From an uncultured Muribaculaceae bacterium (GTDB lineage Bacteria; Bacteroidota; Bacteroidia; Bacteroidales; Muribaculaceae): a stretch of DNA of 54,272 bases. Position 1 is the first letter of the stretch, and every line of letters begins with the position of its first letter. The position numbers and the translations under genes were made by a program. The notes below the pieces were generated by a model. The model was not told the DNA's origin and did not search any database. It was given only the letters and a program-made list of their open reading frames with translations. Positions 31,961 through 41,656 of this stretch are shown in pieces. The DNA is taken from assembly GCA_910583675.1 (NCBI GenBank), contig CAJTYH010000020.1, positions 1 through 54,272 of the forward strand, written 5' to 3'.

Positions 31961-34900
31961 TTACGGCACCGCTACCTTGACAGCACGGTTTCCAGACCGC
32001 ACCACATATATTCCGGCAGACAATGCTACGCGTCCGGAACCACAGACTGTGGCGACACGCCGACCATCCACGGTATATACCGTAGCCACAGCGCCGTCAG
32101 GCTGCTCAACTGCCAGACCTCCCACATAGGCACGCACTTGCATGCCGAGGGAATAATCGGCAACCGTAGCATCCACACCCGACAGCCCAAGTTCCACCTT
32201 ATCGGAATGAGCCGACTCACCGACGGAATAAATGGCGGAAACACTAAAGGAAGCCTTCTCCTTGTCACCGTCGAACGGTAACCGGCATTCGGTGGCATCA
32301 GCCGGGAGAGAACGCACCAGATTGCCGTCGCGATATACATTGTATCCGGTCAGAACCATATCCATCGCCTCAGAGCTTGCCGGAGTGAATTTCACATCGT
32401 CCACACAGAGAGCGAACTGGTTGACGGAAACGCAGCGAATGGCAAAGTGGCGTGTACCCTCGGGAAGCAGGATGCTGTAACGCGTCCAATCGCCCGGAGC
32501 GCTTATCACCTCCGTAAGTTCCGTGAAATCGGCAATCGCCGTTCCGGATGAGGAAACCATGACGATGAATTCCTCATACCCGTAGTATGGGGCATAGGAT
32601 TTAGCATAGAACGTGATCTGCTGTTCAGTGCCCGGAAGCAGAGGAGAAATAAGCCAGTCGTTGTTGTACGCATCCAGATCGCAGAACGCACACATCATCT
32701 GCTCACCCTTGTGGGCGGCATACATTGAGCGTTCCCCCTCCTCATCGGTCAGGGGGAAGCCTACCATTGCCGGATTGAACACCTGATAAGCCATTGGCTT
32801 TCCTGTATTCTCATATTCTATTGGAGTGCCAGTACCGTCAAGTATGCCGGTAGTGCCACCACCGCCATCTATGTCCCTGAGCGTCCAATCGCCCACATGA
32901 TCGATTATGAACGGCGCATAGCTCTCGAAACCGTCGGTTACTGGGGCACGCACGCCGGAAGTAGCGGGGGTATCCCATACAAGAACGGCCTCATCCCCCT
33001 CTATGGATCCACGTACCGACGGAATCGGGTAACAAGGCAACTGCACATCCACATCATATGAGCGCGATACGTCGTTGTCGGCATTGGCATCGTCGGCAGC
33101 CTTGACCGTGAAACTGTATTTCATCAGTTCGGCAAACGACAGATCCGCGGTGTCCGTAAGGTCGATAGTCACCTTCCCGGATGCTGCAAGTGATGCAATC
33201 GAACGGCTGCATACCGGCACCTCACCACGCATGAGAGTGACCTCAATGTCCTTTACGGGGTCAATGCCGGTATTGGAGATCGTAGCCATGAAATAAGCCT
33301 GTGCGCCCGGCACCATGACATCAGGCACCTCAAGCACCGATGCAGCCACGTCGTAGCGTGGAATGTCGGAAATGCCGATGCAATCAAGATGAATATGGTT
33401 CATGTAGTCCTCACCGGCCACTCCGGTAAAGTATACCTGCACATATTTTTCTCCCTGATAATCTATGAGCGGAAGACGCACACGATTCCATCCCGGATTG
33501 AAGGATGCATCAGACACCTTGTAGCTCCAAAGGTCTTCAAGCTCGCTGTCGGCAGTGCGCACACCTACGGTAAGACGGCTGTCATTCTCGCGCGTGCAAT
33601 AGAAATAGAATTCAAGCGTGGGGTAGTCCGCTTCATCAATGCACACAAGCGGAGTGGCTATCCTTGACGTATGCCCGGCTTCCGACGGGGCAAAAGTGAC
33701 AAGGCCGCCATTACCGTCATACGGTTCGCAAGAGGGACGATACCCCTCCTCGTCCACGAACCATGCCCCCTTCTGGTTGTCCAGAAGCATGCCGAGCCAC
33801 GGGCCTTTCATCTCCTGCATGTCCTTGAAACTCTCGAAATACGGCATACCGTAAGGCTTGCCCATTGTGAAATGCTCGCTCTCGGCAGGAACACTCGTAC
33901 CGGCGGCATTGGTGGCATAGACCTGATAGAACATCAAAGCCTGATCCACCACGTCAAGCCCCAGCCTGTCCACTACGCTACGCTCCTTGGAATCCTTCAG
34001 CACATACTGCTTGTCGAAGCCACGGCGCACACTATAGGTCAGTTTGGCAGGATTTACAATCCCCCCGTTCTCCCCGCCGGCAGGAGCATCCCAGCTGATG
34101 GCAGGGCTTCCGGTTTTGTCAAACGTCAATCTCACATTGGCGGGAGGGAGAGGCTTGTCCTCGCCGAGATATGCGCTTACGAAAGCCGGCATGCCATTGC
34201 CGTCTCCGTTGTAACACACGATCTCGTAGGTATTGTCTCCTTGACGACCGGCCAGCTTGGCATCACATGCTGCACCCGGAAGCACGTCCTTCAACTCGGC
34301 AAGCCGACGACCGGCACGCCGCACCTCTATCCGCATGTTCTCCTCTATCGGATCGCCGTCAAGCGTGAGAGCCGGCGCAACGAAGGAGATCTTGCATTCC
34401 AGTTCGCCATTTGCATCCGGCACGGCCTTCACATCCGACGGTGCCGCGGGTGCCGTCATGAGGCCGCCACGTTCCAGTTTGATATTGTTGAGAGCCAGAT
34501 AGAAGTTAGCTCCGCGAGTTACGGAATGGAACCCGACGTGCCAGTTTCCTGAAGATGGGATAATGAAATATGCATGGTCGGTCTTGAATGCCGATGCGGC
34601 ATATGTCTTCTCCGGCATAACCTCCACGGTCATATCCGCCGGTGAACGCAACAATCCGGCCTTGATTTCCAACTGCTCCTCATAACTGTTGCCGGCCGTC
34701 TTTGCATCGAACTGCAGATGATAGAAATAACCATCGTCAAGTTTCACGAGCGGAGTAAACAGCCAGTCGTCCATGTCGGCATATTCGCTCTTGTAGTCGG
34801 TTCGCATGTCAGTGAACACCGGATCATAGTTCCATGTCGCACCGTCCCCATTGGCATCAAAGGCAAGGAAATCCACCGGTGCACCGCTGTCATCGAAGTT

Positions 34901-36328
34901 TGCCGAATACGGGAGCGCATATCCGGGACCCATCATGACTTTCAATGAACTTGCCGGCTCGCTCCGGCGAACGCCATCGACGGCAGTGACCTCCACATGG
35001 CAGTTTGCGGGATAATCAATGTCGGGGCTTGCCTCGAAGCGGGTAGCTGAGGTATTGAACGTCTCGGAACGGTTGCCGGTGAAGAATTTCACCTCATAGG
35101 CCATGGAAGCGCTGTTGATGGTTCCTCCATTTACACCCCCGCTCGGAGCCGTCCAAGTGGCCACGAAACTATCCCCGTCGCGACGTGCATCAAGCCCGGA
35201 TACAGGCAGAGGCGTGTCTGCTCCCACAAAGAAATATCCTGTGGCATGGGCACCGGTGTGGGTGCCATTGTCGGCAATGACCGTCACCATATGGTTTCCG
35301 TCGGCCACTCCATACTTAAGGTTCACAACAGATCCTGCAACGCCATTTGCAACGCTTTCAGGCATGATGCCGTCCACAAGCACACGGTATCCGAGCTGTA
35401 CTCCTCCCAAAGAGGAACCGTCCATGGCCACGGAAGGGAGGGTGAACGATACGGAGACATCGCTCCCGGCAACCATCGTCTTCAGATCCGTGACAGCCGC
35501 AGGTGCCAGCGACTTGTCCGGCGCTTCCGGCTCTATATAAATGCCCGTCACGACCTCCTCCATGGGGAAGCGATCTATCAGCTTCACCCCGGCGCTCCCG
35601 GCTGAAATGTCAACGGAATAGAGTGACGTATGATCCTCGGCGTCCCGGAAACACCAGTAGAGCAGACCGGAAGCGGCATCGAAACAACCGCTTTGTGCAC
35701 CAGCCGGAATCAATCCCGTAGAAAAGAGTATCGTGGCACTGCCATCCGCCTTGTTCAAGGCCAGCACGTTCCCCTCATAATCTATCGCATATACGGCACC
35801 ATAGCGGTTTGCAGCCACTACGGCATAACCGCCACCGGCGGTGGAAACCTTGTTGAACACCGCATCGGCAGGATTCATCCAACCGAACCACCAGGTGGAG
35901 CGATCGGAGGTGAAACACCCATATAAGCGTCCGGTTGTGTAGTCGTAACTCATATCGGTAGCCCTCCAGTTGTCGGGCACCCTGAAATTGTCCTTGGGGA
36001 TCCAAGTGGACGCATCGTAGAGGTACATGCGATAATCACCGCTTGTGCCAAGCCCGTCATTGTCGCCGATATAATGGTAAATACCACCTACATTGTCGCC
36101 CCCACCGTTCACGTTTATGAAACGGCTCTCCTTTTGCATCTCAAGCGTCAGCGGAGCCTCGGCACTGAACATGTATATGCCAGAGACATAGTCCACCCAG
36201 GCGGCAGGCCCTACGATATTGCCATGGATCACGGGCGGATCGGCGGCCACACCAAAAAAAGAAACTCCAACCGCTGCACAGGCAGCCGCCAGAGTTTTCT
36301 TGGAGAAAAGATAAAACTTCATAATCAT
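31961..36328 (-). CDS. Giant secreted T9SS adhesin-like protein with choice-of-anchor J and Fn3 domains
   Basis: A 1455-residue exported protein. After a signal peptide (residues 1-29) comes a propeller-like beta region (about 30-250). Fibronectin type III-like repeats follow (about 290-470 and 640-830). Three cleaved-adhesin/choice-of-anchor J-like jelly rolls begin near 470, 830 and 1130 (for example CDLDAYNNDWLISPLL). A CARDB-like domain lies near 1000-1110. The end, ATVYTVDGRRVATV...LSAGIYVVRSGNRAVKVAV, is a typical T9SS sorting domain. Secretion to the surface and sugar or protein binding are likely; no catalytic residues are visible. An alternative ATG is at 36322. It shares architecture with the next gene. 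Confidence 0.85.
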   Translation of the reverse strand: MIMKFYLFSKKTLAAACAAVGVSFFGVAADPPVIHGNIVGPAAWVDYVSGIYMFSAEAPLTLEMQKESRFINVNGGGDNVGGIYHYIGDNDGLGTSGDYRMYLYDASTWIPKDNFRVPDNWRATDMSYDYTTGRLYGCFTSDRSTWWFGWMNPADAVFNKVSTAGGGYAVVAANRYGAVYAIDYEGNVLALNKADGSATILFSTGLIPAGAQSGCFDAASGLLYWCFRDAEDHTSLYSVDISAGSAGVKLIDRFPMEEVVTGIYIEPEAPDKSLAPAAVTDLKTMVAGSDVSVSFTLPSVAMDGSSLGGVQLGYRVLVDGIMPESVANGVAGSVVNLKYGVADGNHMVTVIADNGTHTGAHATGYFFVGADTPLPVSGLDARRDGDSFVATWTAPSGGVNGGTINSASMAYEVKFFTGNRSETFNTSATRFEASPDIDYPANCHVEVTAVDGVRRSEPASSLKVMMGPGYALPYSANFDDSGAPVDFLAFDANGDGATWNYDPVFTDMRTDYKSEYADMDDWLFTPLVKLDDGYFYHLQFDAKTAGNSYEEQLEIKAGLLRSPADMTVEVMPEKTYAASAFKTDHAYFIIPSSGNWHVGFHSVTRGANFYLALNNIKLERGGLMTAPAAPSDVKAVPDANGELECKISFVAPALTLDGDPIEENMRIEVRRAGRRLAELKDVLPGAACDAKLAGRQGDNTYEIVCYNGDGNGMPAFVSAYLGEDKPLPPANVRLTFDKTGSPAISWDAPAGGENGGIVNPAKLTYSVRRGFDKQYVLKDSKERSVVDRLGLDVVDQALMFYQVYATNAAGTSVPAESEHFTMGKPYGMPYFESFKDMQEMKGPWLGMLLDNQKGAWFVDEEGYRPSCEPYDGNGGLVTFAPSEAGHTSRIATPLVCIDEADYPTLEFYFYCTRENDSRLTVGVRTADSELEDLWSYKVSDASFNPGWNRVRLPLIDYQGEKYVQVYFTGVAGEDYMNHIHLDCIGISDIPRYDVAASVLEVPDVMVPGAQAYFMATISNTGIDPVKDIEVTLMRGEVPVCSRSIASLAASGKVTIDLTDTADLSFAELMKYSFTVKAADDANADNDVSRSYDVDVQLPCYPIPSVRGSIEGDEAVLVWDTPATSGVRAPVTDGFESYAPFIIDHVGDWTLRDIDGGGGTTGILDGTGTPIEYENTGKPMAYQVFNPAMVGFPLTDEEGERSMYAAHKGEQMMCAFCDLDAYNNDWLISPLLPGTEQQITFYAKSYAPYYGYEEFIVMVSSSGTAIADFTELTEVISAPGDWTRYSILLPEGTRHFAIRCVSVNQFALCVDDVKFTPASSEAMDMVLTGYNVYRDGNLVRSLPADATECRLPFDGDKEKASFSVSAIYSVGESAHSDKVELGLSGVDATVADYSLGMQVRAYVGGLAVEQPDGAVATVYTVDGRRVATVCGSGRVALSAGIYVVRSGNRAVKVAVP

Positions 36329-36341
36329 CTGATTAAAAAAC

Positions 36342-36386
36342 GGGATGTCGCCTCCCCACTGTTGCGGTTAGGGAAGGCGACATTCC
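36342..36386 (-). terminator. Terminator between the two giant genes
   Basis: GGGATGTCGCCTCCC pairs with GGGAAGGCGACATTCC (one bulge). On the minus strand it follows the stop of the upstream giant gene and is trailed by CGTTTTTTAATC, a good T-run. The downstream giant gene may therefore be expressed partly by read-through. Confidence 0.75.
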
Positions 36387-36401
36387 TAATTATTCATATG
36401 T

Positions 36402-39401
36402 TTATTTCAAGACTACCTTGAAGACTGTGCCATCCACAGTCACCACATAGGTGCCGGGAGCAGCAGCCACGCGGGCAGCACCCTGACCGGCGGCCACAGT
36501 GCGGCCGGCGAGATCAACGACTGCATACGCTCCGGTTCCGGAAATCACCAGAGTGGTACCCTCCACGGAAAGCAACTTACCCTCTGCATTCACTGAATCC
36601 AGACCGGAAACCTGAACGAATACTCCCTCTGTAGGAGCGGACTCGGCATTGTTATAAGCAGCCTTAACAGCATACACACCATTGGATGCATCCTCAGGAA
36701 GCGTATATGTTGTTTCAGTAATCAGCTCGGGGTTCACCTTCTCATCTCCGAAATAAACATTGTAACCAAGGAACTTGGTTTCCTCCGAAGTGAGACCGTA
36801 ACCGGTAGTGAAGTTGAAATCGGTCACGCAGAGAGCATCACCAAAATTCGACACGCAATGTATGGCAAAATACTTTGTGCCCACAGGAAGATCCACCGTA
36901 TATTCAGTCCATTCCTCCGCGCCATTTCCAGGAATCTTATGGGATGACAGACGGACAAAGGATGTTGTTTCTTTATCCACAGATGAAGCCATTACCTCAA
37001 ACAGCTCAGACCAGGAGGAAGCAGCACCTGCAGCCTTGAACGTCACAGTTTGAGCCATACCATTCAGTTCAGGAGAAATCAGCCAATCATCGGCATAGCC
37101 GGAGCATCCTATAAAGATAAAGCACTGACCACCCTTTTCAGGAGTATCCCATGATGCCCCAAGCAAAGACGGGCTAAGCACCATACCGCTTATGGCAGTA
37201 TTTTTATTGGGATAATCCAATTCTGCACCCGGGATATTGTATGTGGTAAGGCCATCAACATCTACGAAAGTCCAATCCCCAAAAGTTCCGGTTGCACCAT
37301 GTTCATAATCAGCGAACAATTCCCGAACAAGTTTGTCACCATCGGAGAACGGAAGTTCATCGGCTGCTTCCCATGTAAGTACTTTCAAGGAACTTGTGAG
37401 ATTTGATGGAGCAGGAAGTGCCACAATCTCTACATCTACTGATGCGGAGTTGTTATCCATATTCTGCTCATATCCGCCTTCCACATCAATCTTGATTGTA
37501 TGTATTCCGCCCTCTATGTCAGCGGGGATCTCTACCGGAATCTGCATTACAGTTGCAGACTGGCTCTTTACAGTGAGACACTCTGCATAGGCAAGGTCTT
37601 CGCCGTCCAATGTAACCATTGCAGCAAAAGGTTCAGTATCATTGTCACCGGTATTTTCTATGGTGACGCTCGCATTCATCTTTGCACCGGGATAGAATTT
37701 AGCCGGAAGATTTGCGGATTTAACAACCAAATCTATCGGCATCAATTCACGCACTTCCACTGCATCAATGGCCATTTGTGCGAACATTTCACCGAGGGTT
37801 GCCTCAAACTTTACATTTATGTATTGAGCACCTACAAATTGCGCAAGACTTGTTGTAAGGGTAATCCATTTGTTAAGACCCGCACCTGACTGGAAATCAA
37901 GATCTTCCAATTCAACAAATTCCCCACCGTCGGCAGACGCATATACCTTCATGACATTATCAGTATATGCCGGATCCAAATCAAAATAGCAGAATTTCAA
38001 TATTGGATTTACAGCCTCGGAGAAATCTATGCGGCCAGTTGTCGCAGACTCCTTGTCACCCGCTTCATGACTCCACTTATATGACCGCAAGTGAAGCATA
38101 CCGCCATCTTCGTCAACAGGATCAATTTCGCACAATATCGGATTGTCGGCCTGTGTTGAATCATATATGGTTGTACCTGTAGAAGAATTCCAATCGCCTG
38201 TACAATTCCATGTCTTATATCGGGAGGATGCATTCGGCCAACTCTCTTTCCATGGCATTTTGGGCAGAGGACCAGCTGTAATCTTCTCGCTTGATTCCAC
38301 ATAGTCACCTTCAGCGTCTCCTATACACGCCGTAACACGATATTTCCAAACGCCTTCTTCAGGAATAAGATTGTCTACAAATTCCGTGTTTTCTATACCT
38401 TCTGCTACCAACGTATAGTTCGGCCAACTGCTCCAAGGACCTCTTTCTACATTATAACGCACTGTCGACGGATCAAACCACCCATTATTTTGTCCTTTGG
38501 TAGGAGCGTCCCACGTAAGTTTTACGTTGTCTCCCTCGGCAACTACCACTAAATTCGATGGTGCAGCCGGTTTGTCAGGGCCGATCAACACTTTGGCTTG
38601 ATTGTCAACAGTTGATGTCGTCGTACTTCCATCATAATAGATGCTCAGACGGTAAGTATATACCGTACCAGGCTTTAAGGTTTCCTCATCCTTATCAACA
38701 TATTCAATGGGAGTACCCGGCTCCACATTTTCAAAGGTATGGATAACCTCATGTGAGCTATAATAACTGTCGTCTTTACGGGTAAGTTCAATCTTGAATG
38801 GTTCATTTACCTGTACAGCACCATCATCAGCCGTAGTAGGAGCATTGAAGCTTATTGTTGCTTCTATGGCTCCTTTATCGCCGGGAACGACTGAGAAATC
38901 CGTAGCAGGGTCAATACGCCATCCGACAAATGCACTCCTGCCTGCGCTCTGACCCTCGTAGCCGTCAATTACAGGAATGATCATGTAGTACCAGTACTTG
39001 CCGTGCTCGAGTTTTGTCTCATCAGTCCATTCCACGTCAGTGCCACTGGCAACATTCTTGAATTCATGCAGCAGCTCACGGTTCTCCTCATCATAGTACA
39101 GACCTTCGTTGCGATAGATACGTATGGCATCTACCATTGCGATCTGTTCGTAGTCGCCACTTATGCTCCAGATACCGATACGGGGAGATGTGAAGGCCAG
39201 CTTAACGTTGTCTTGATCGGGGATGAAATTTATCATCAAGTCAACAACCTGACCCGGTTTTAGGTATTCGCCGGTGGTGGTGCCCTCGTCAGCGGGGGCG
39301 GTGATGTTGGTGTAAACCTGCGCAAGAGCGTCACGCCCGGTGGCGGTTCCCACCGTAAGCAACGCCGCACAGCCCATCAGAGAGTAAAGAAGTTTCTTCA
39401 T
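36402..39401 (-). CDS. Large secreted T9SS adhesin-like protein, paralogue of the neighbour
   Basis: A 999-residue exported protein with a signal peptide (MKKLLYSLMGCAALLTVGTATG). Beta-rich Fn3-like domains run to about 380, then a first jelly-roll (about 382-550) and a CARDB-like domain (about 555-660, DLVVKSANLPAKFYPGAKM). A cleaved-adhesin/choice-of-anchor J domain follows (about 690-865, with YADDWLISPEL), then a linker. A T9SS-type C-terminus ends the protein (YAVVDLAGRTVAAG...APGTYVVTVDGTVFKVVL). The frame runs on to 39503, but residues there do not make a signal peptide and the start at 39401 does. Bases about 37000-38900 look more AT-rich than the sister gene. Confidence 0.87.
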   Translation of the reverse strand: MKKLLYSLMGCAALLTVGTATGRDALAQVYTNITAPADEGTTTGEYLKPGQVVDLMINFIPDQDNVKLAFTSPRIGIWSISGDYEQIAMVDAIRIYRNEGLYYDEENRELLHEFKNVASGTDVEWTDETKLEHGKYWYYMIIPVIDGYEGQSAGRSAFVGWRIDPATDFSVVPGDKGAIEATISFNAPTTADDGAVQVNEPFKIELTRKDDSYYSSHEVIHTFENVEPGTPIEYVDKDEETLKPGTVYTYRLSIYYDGSTTTSTVDNQAKVLIGPDKPAAPSNLVVVAEGDNVKLTWDAPTKGQNNGWFDPSTVRYNVERGPWSSWPNYTLVAEGIENTEFVDNLIPEEGVWKYRVTACIGDAEGDYVESSEKITAGPLPKMPWKESWPNASSRYKTWNCTGDWNSSTGTTIYDSTQADNPILCEIDPVDEDGGMLHLRSYKWSHEAGDKESATTGRIDFSEAVNPILKFCYFDLDPAYTDNVMKVYASADGGEFVELEDLDFQSGAGLNKWITLTTSLAQFVGAQYINVKFEATLGEMFAQMAIDAVEVRELMPIDLVVKSANLPAKFYPGAKMNASVTIENTGDNDTEPFAAMVTLDGEDLAYAECLTVKSQSATVMQIPVEIPADIEGGIHTIKIDVEGGYEQNMDNNSASVDVEIVALPAPSNLTSSLKVLTWEAADELPFSDGDKLVRELFADYEHGATGTFGDWTFVDVDGLTTYNIPGAELDYPNKNTAISGMVLSPSLLGASWDTPEKGGQCFIFIGCSGYADDWLISPELNGMAQTVTFKAAGAASSWSELFEVMASSVDKETTSFVRLSSHKIPGNGAEEWTEYTVDLPVGTKYFAIHCVSNFGDALCVTDFNFTTGYGLTSEETKFLGYNVYFGDEKVNPELITETTYTLPEDASNGVYAVKAAYNNAESAPTEGVFVQVSGLDSVNAEGKLLSVEGTTLVISGTGAYAVVDLAGRTVAAGQGAARVAAAPGTYVVTVDGTVFKVVLK

Positions 39402-39507
39402 CTGTTTAGGGTTAAAGGTTAAGATATTAATTGATTGATTTACAAAACTAACATGTGTGTCCGGAACAAATGGTACAGGGATACGCCCCGCCAATGAGGT
39501 CACCCCG

Positions 39508-39515
39508 CAAAGATA
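39508..39515 (-). promoter_or_regulatory. -7 element of the T9SS gene pair
   Basis: TATCTTTG on the minus strand gives a leader of about 100 nt. A second possible -7, TATTTTTG, lies at 39548-39555. GGTCACC-type sequences flank the region in inverted orientation (39498 and 39573). Confidence 0.5.
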
Positions 39516-39612
39516 TGAATTATTTTTAATAAATTTTCATTTTGACACAAAAATACTGATTATTTTTGCGAGGTGACCCGTAAAGCGGATTGCGGGATGT
39601 CAATATGCTGTT

Positions 39613-40548
39613 TCATCGCACCTCACCTTTGCCCTGTAGCTCCTGAGCACGCGAACGGCTCGTAGTGACAAGGTACACTCCCGAGAAGATCAGAGCCACC
39701 GCAATCCCCTTCGTCAGCGAGAAGTTGTCAAGGCCGAGCCAGATGCCTATGCACATGGCAACTACCGGCTGCACATAATTGTACATTCCCACAACCGTAG
39801 GACGCAGGAGTTTCTGTCCGGTCATAATGCAGATATATGCAAGGAACGTACCGCAGAAAACCACATATGCCGCACCTCCTATCTCGCCGAGGGTCAGCTG
39901 CGACCAAGGTAGCGACACGAGTTTCGCCACCGAGAAAGGCGCAAGCACCACCGATGCGAAGGTAAACATCCACTTCATCAAAGTGACAAGCGAATACTTC
40001 TTTATGAAGTTCTTATACAAGGTGAGGTAAAGGGCATAGCTCAGCTGGGCACACAGCACAAGGAAGTCACCCAAGCGAGGATTTGATCCCGATGCCGAAT
40101 TGAGAGCGCCCCCTCCCAACACAAGCAGCAACGCCCCGGACGCGCCCAGCGCTATGCCGCAGCATTTTTTCCACGTGATGGGCTCCTTCAATATAAGAGC
40201 CGCCAGAAGCATCACCCAGAGAGGCATGGTCGTGGTTATGACGGAGGCCTCCCCGGGCGACGTAAAGGATACCCCGAAGATAAAACTACCCTGATTGAGA
40301 AGTATGCCGAGCATCGCCGCACCGGCGAGCAACAGCAGGTCGCATGGAGGCACATGCTCCCTCGGCACCGCAATGGATGCGATCCAGAAGAGCATCGCCG
40401 CACCGAATATGCGGAAATCGGTCATCACCAGCGGAGTCACCACCGCGCCGGCCATCACGACCTTGGCTACGGGAGACATCAGACCCCACATTATATTGGC
40501 TCCCAACATGGCCAGATGCCCGCGGAGCGCTCCAGTTCCTTTTTCCAT
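39613..40548 (-). CDS. EamA/DMT-family transporter
   Basis: A 311-residue inner-membrane protein with ten predicted helices in two EamA halves: LAMLGANIMWGLMSPVAKVV opens the first and GDFLVLCAQLSYALYLTLYKNFI the second. Typical EamA glycine and proline positions (SPGEASVITTTMPLWVMLLAALILKEP, and MYNYVQPVVAMCIGIWLG in the second half) are present. Drug/metabolite transporters of this type usually export amino acids or other small metabolites; the substrate is unknown. It has its own -7 element at 40571-40578. Confidence 0.92.
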   Translation of the reverse strand: MEKGTGALRGHLAMLGANIMWGLMSPVAKVVMAGAVVTPLVMTDFRIFGAAMLFWIASIAVPREHVPPCDLLLLAGAAMLGILLNQGSFIFGVSFTSPGEASVITTTMPLWVMLLAALILKEPITWKKCCGIALGASGALLLVLGGGALNSASGSNPRLGDFLVLCAQLSYALYLTLYKNFIKKYSLVTLMKWMFTFASVVLAPFSVAKLVSLPWSQLTLGEIGGAAYVVFCGTFLAYICIMTGQKLLRPTVVGMYNYVQPVVAMCIGIWLGLDNFSLTKGIAVALIFSGVYLVTTSRSRAQELQGKGEVR

Positions 40549-40570
40549 AGTCCTAAAATGAAAACCTGCG

Positions 40571-40578
40571 CAAAGGTA
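40571..40578 (-). promoter_or_regulatory. -7 element of the EamA gene
   Basis: TACCTTTG on the minus strand, 22 bases before the start codon. No good -33 TTG is seen. Confidence 0.55.
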
Positions 40579-40869
40579 CTAAATTATTTCGTTGCCGGAA
40601 CGTGCAAAAAGCAAACCGGGCCCGATTCACATCAGTCCCGGCTCAATCCTTATTGGCATTTGTATATGAAACAAACTTATCAGTATCCTTTTTGTGGCGA
40701 ACTAATTCTCGTAACCGGCATCTTGGGCGGCAACTTGCCGAAACATCGGCCCGCAACCGCTTCGGGTGCCTCGCCACAGTTCATTCACTTATCATTCATT
40801 CAATTATTACTCCAATTAATCAATCATTCATTCAATCATTCAAATTCTCAATATCTTTGACGCGGAGCC
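40579..40869 (-). other. Gene-free region downstream of guaD
   Basis: I see no coding frame. On the minus strand a CCGGG/CCCGG hairpin (40616-40641) followed by TTTGCTTTTTGC could end guaD transcripts. The stretch 40780-40847 is rich in TCATTCA units and has low complexity. A run with GGCGGCAACTTGCCG (about 40727-40741) can form a short stem. Confidence 0.4.
40780..40847. repeat. Imperfect TCATTCA-type repeat
   Basis: TCATTCA or TCATT occurs about seven times in 68 bases with irregular spacing (TTCATTCACTTATCATTC and so on). It lies just behind the guaD stop. Confidence 0.6.
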
Positions 40870-41367
40870 TCAATACTCCACTTTGTCTTCTTTTTCAGCC
40901 CACTTCTCAAAGGCGCGGATGGTACCCGCGTCCTTGATGCGGATGCAGGGGATCGCTCTCTCCACCTGCGGTTTGCGGAGCTCGCGGTAAAGGAACCTGT
41001 CGGAAAAGTTGATGCTATCGGCATCGTCCTGGGTGTTCCCGTAATATATGCGGCTCACTCCTGCCCAATAAAGCGCCGAAAGGCACATGGGACAAGGCTC
41101 ACAAGAACTATAGACCGTGCAACCGGCAAGGTTGAAAGTGCCCAAGCGGGCACATGCCTCACGTATTGCGTTCACTTCGGCATGTGCTGTAGGATCGTTG
41201 GTCAGAGTGACCGAGTTTGCACCCGTAGCCACAATCTCACCGTCACGCACTATTACAGCGCCGAAAGGGCCGCCTCCGCGGTCAATGTTCTCCTCCGCTA
41301 TGCGCGCCGCCATTTCCATGAAGCGCACATCCTGTGCCGTTATGCATATGTCGCCTGTCTTATCCAT
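40870..41367 (-). CDS. guaD: Guanine deaminase (nucleoside deaminase family)
   Basis: A 165-residue cytosolic zinc deaminase that should convert guanine to xanthine in purine salvage or breakdown. The zinc-site motifs are PTAHAEVNAI (His-Ala-Glu) and SCEPCPMCLSALYWAG (PCxxC). The pattern GGPFGAVIVRDGEIVATGAN, the segment IYYGNTQDDADSINFSDRFLYREL and the terminal EY agree with the Bacillus-type guanine deaminase rather than with tRNA adenosine deaminase TadA. Its -7 element is at 41414-41421. Confidence 0.88.
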   Translation of the reverse strand: MDKTGDICITAQDVRFMEMAARIAEENIDRGGGPFGAVIVRDGEIVATGANSVTLTNDPTAHAEVNAIREACARLGTFNLAGCTVYSSCEPCPMCLSALYWAGVSRIYYGNTQDDADSINFSDRFLYRELRKPQVERAIPCIRIKDAGTIRAFEKWAEKEDKVEY

Positions 41368-41413
41368 GCTTATTCAGTTTAATTATCCAGCGTTATAACG
41401 CTTTTCAACCGCA

Positions 41414-41421
41414 CAAAGTTA
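41414..41421 (-). promoter_or_regulatory. -7 element of guaD
   Basis: TAACTTTG on the minus strand fits TAnnTTTG; leader about 40 nt. Between here and the tilS stop at 41657 I see no gene. AAGGTCTG/TAGACCTT arms at about 41488 and 41571 can pair weakly. Confidence 0.5.
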
Positions 41422-41656
41422 ACAGGCCGGGGCTGCCGTGACAGCCGAAAGCATGCATTGTATAGCCGGTGATTCCGGAAGAGGATTAAGGTCTGTTTTC
41501 TTAAGCAAGACAAAATAACGAAAGTTTATTGAAATAACAAGCAAATCATTTGTTAATAAATGTTGTTTGTAGACCTTACTACTACATTTCCCCCTTCTAC
41601 GGCTCACAGGGCAGATGAACACATGTTGCGCAACCATGTTTTTTAACATTTATGCA

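Noticed and set aside
40852..40859. TATCTTTG on the plus strand facing into guaD
   Set aside because: No -33 element and no plus-strand gene follows; probably chance in AT-rich sequence.
41616..41640. Near-palindrome ACATGTTGCGCAACCATGT
   Set aside because: Offset by a single base so not exact, and no gene start nearby; no supported role.
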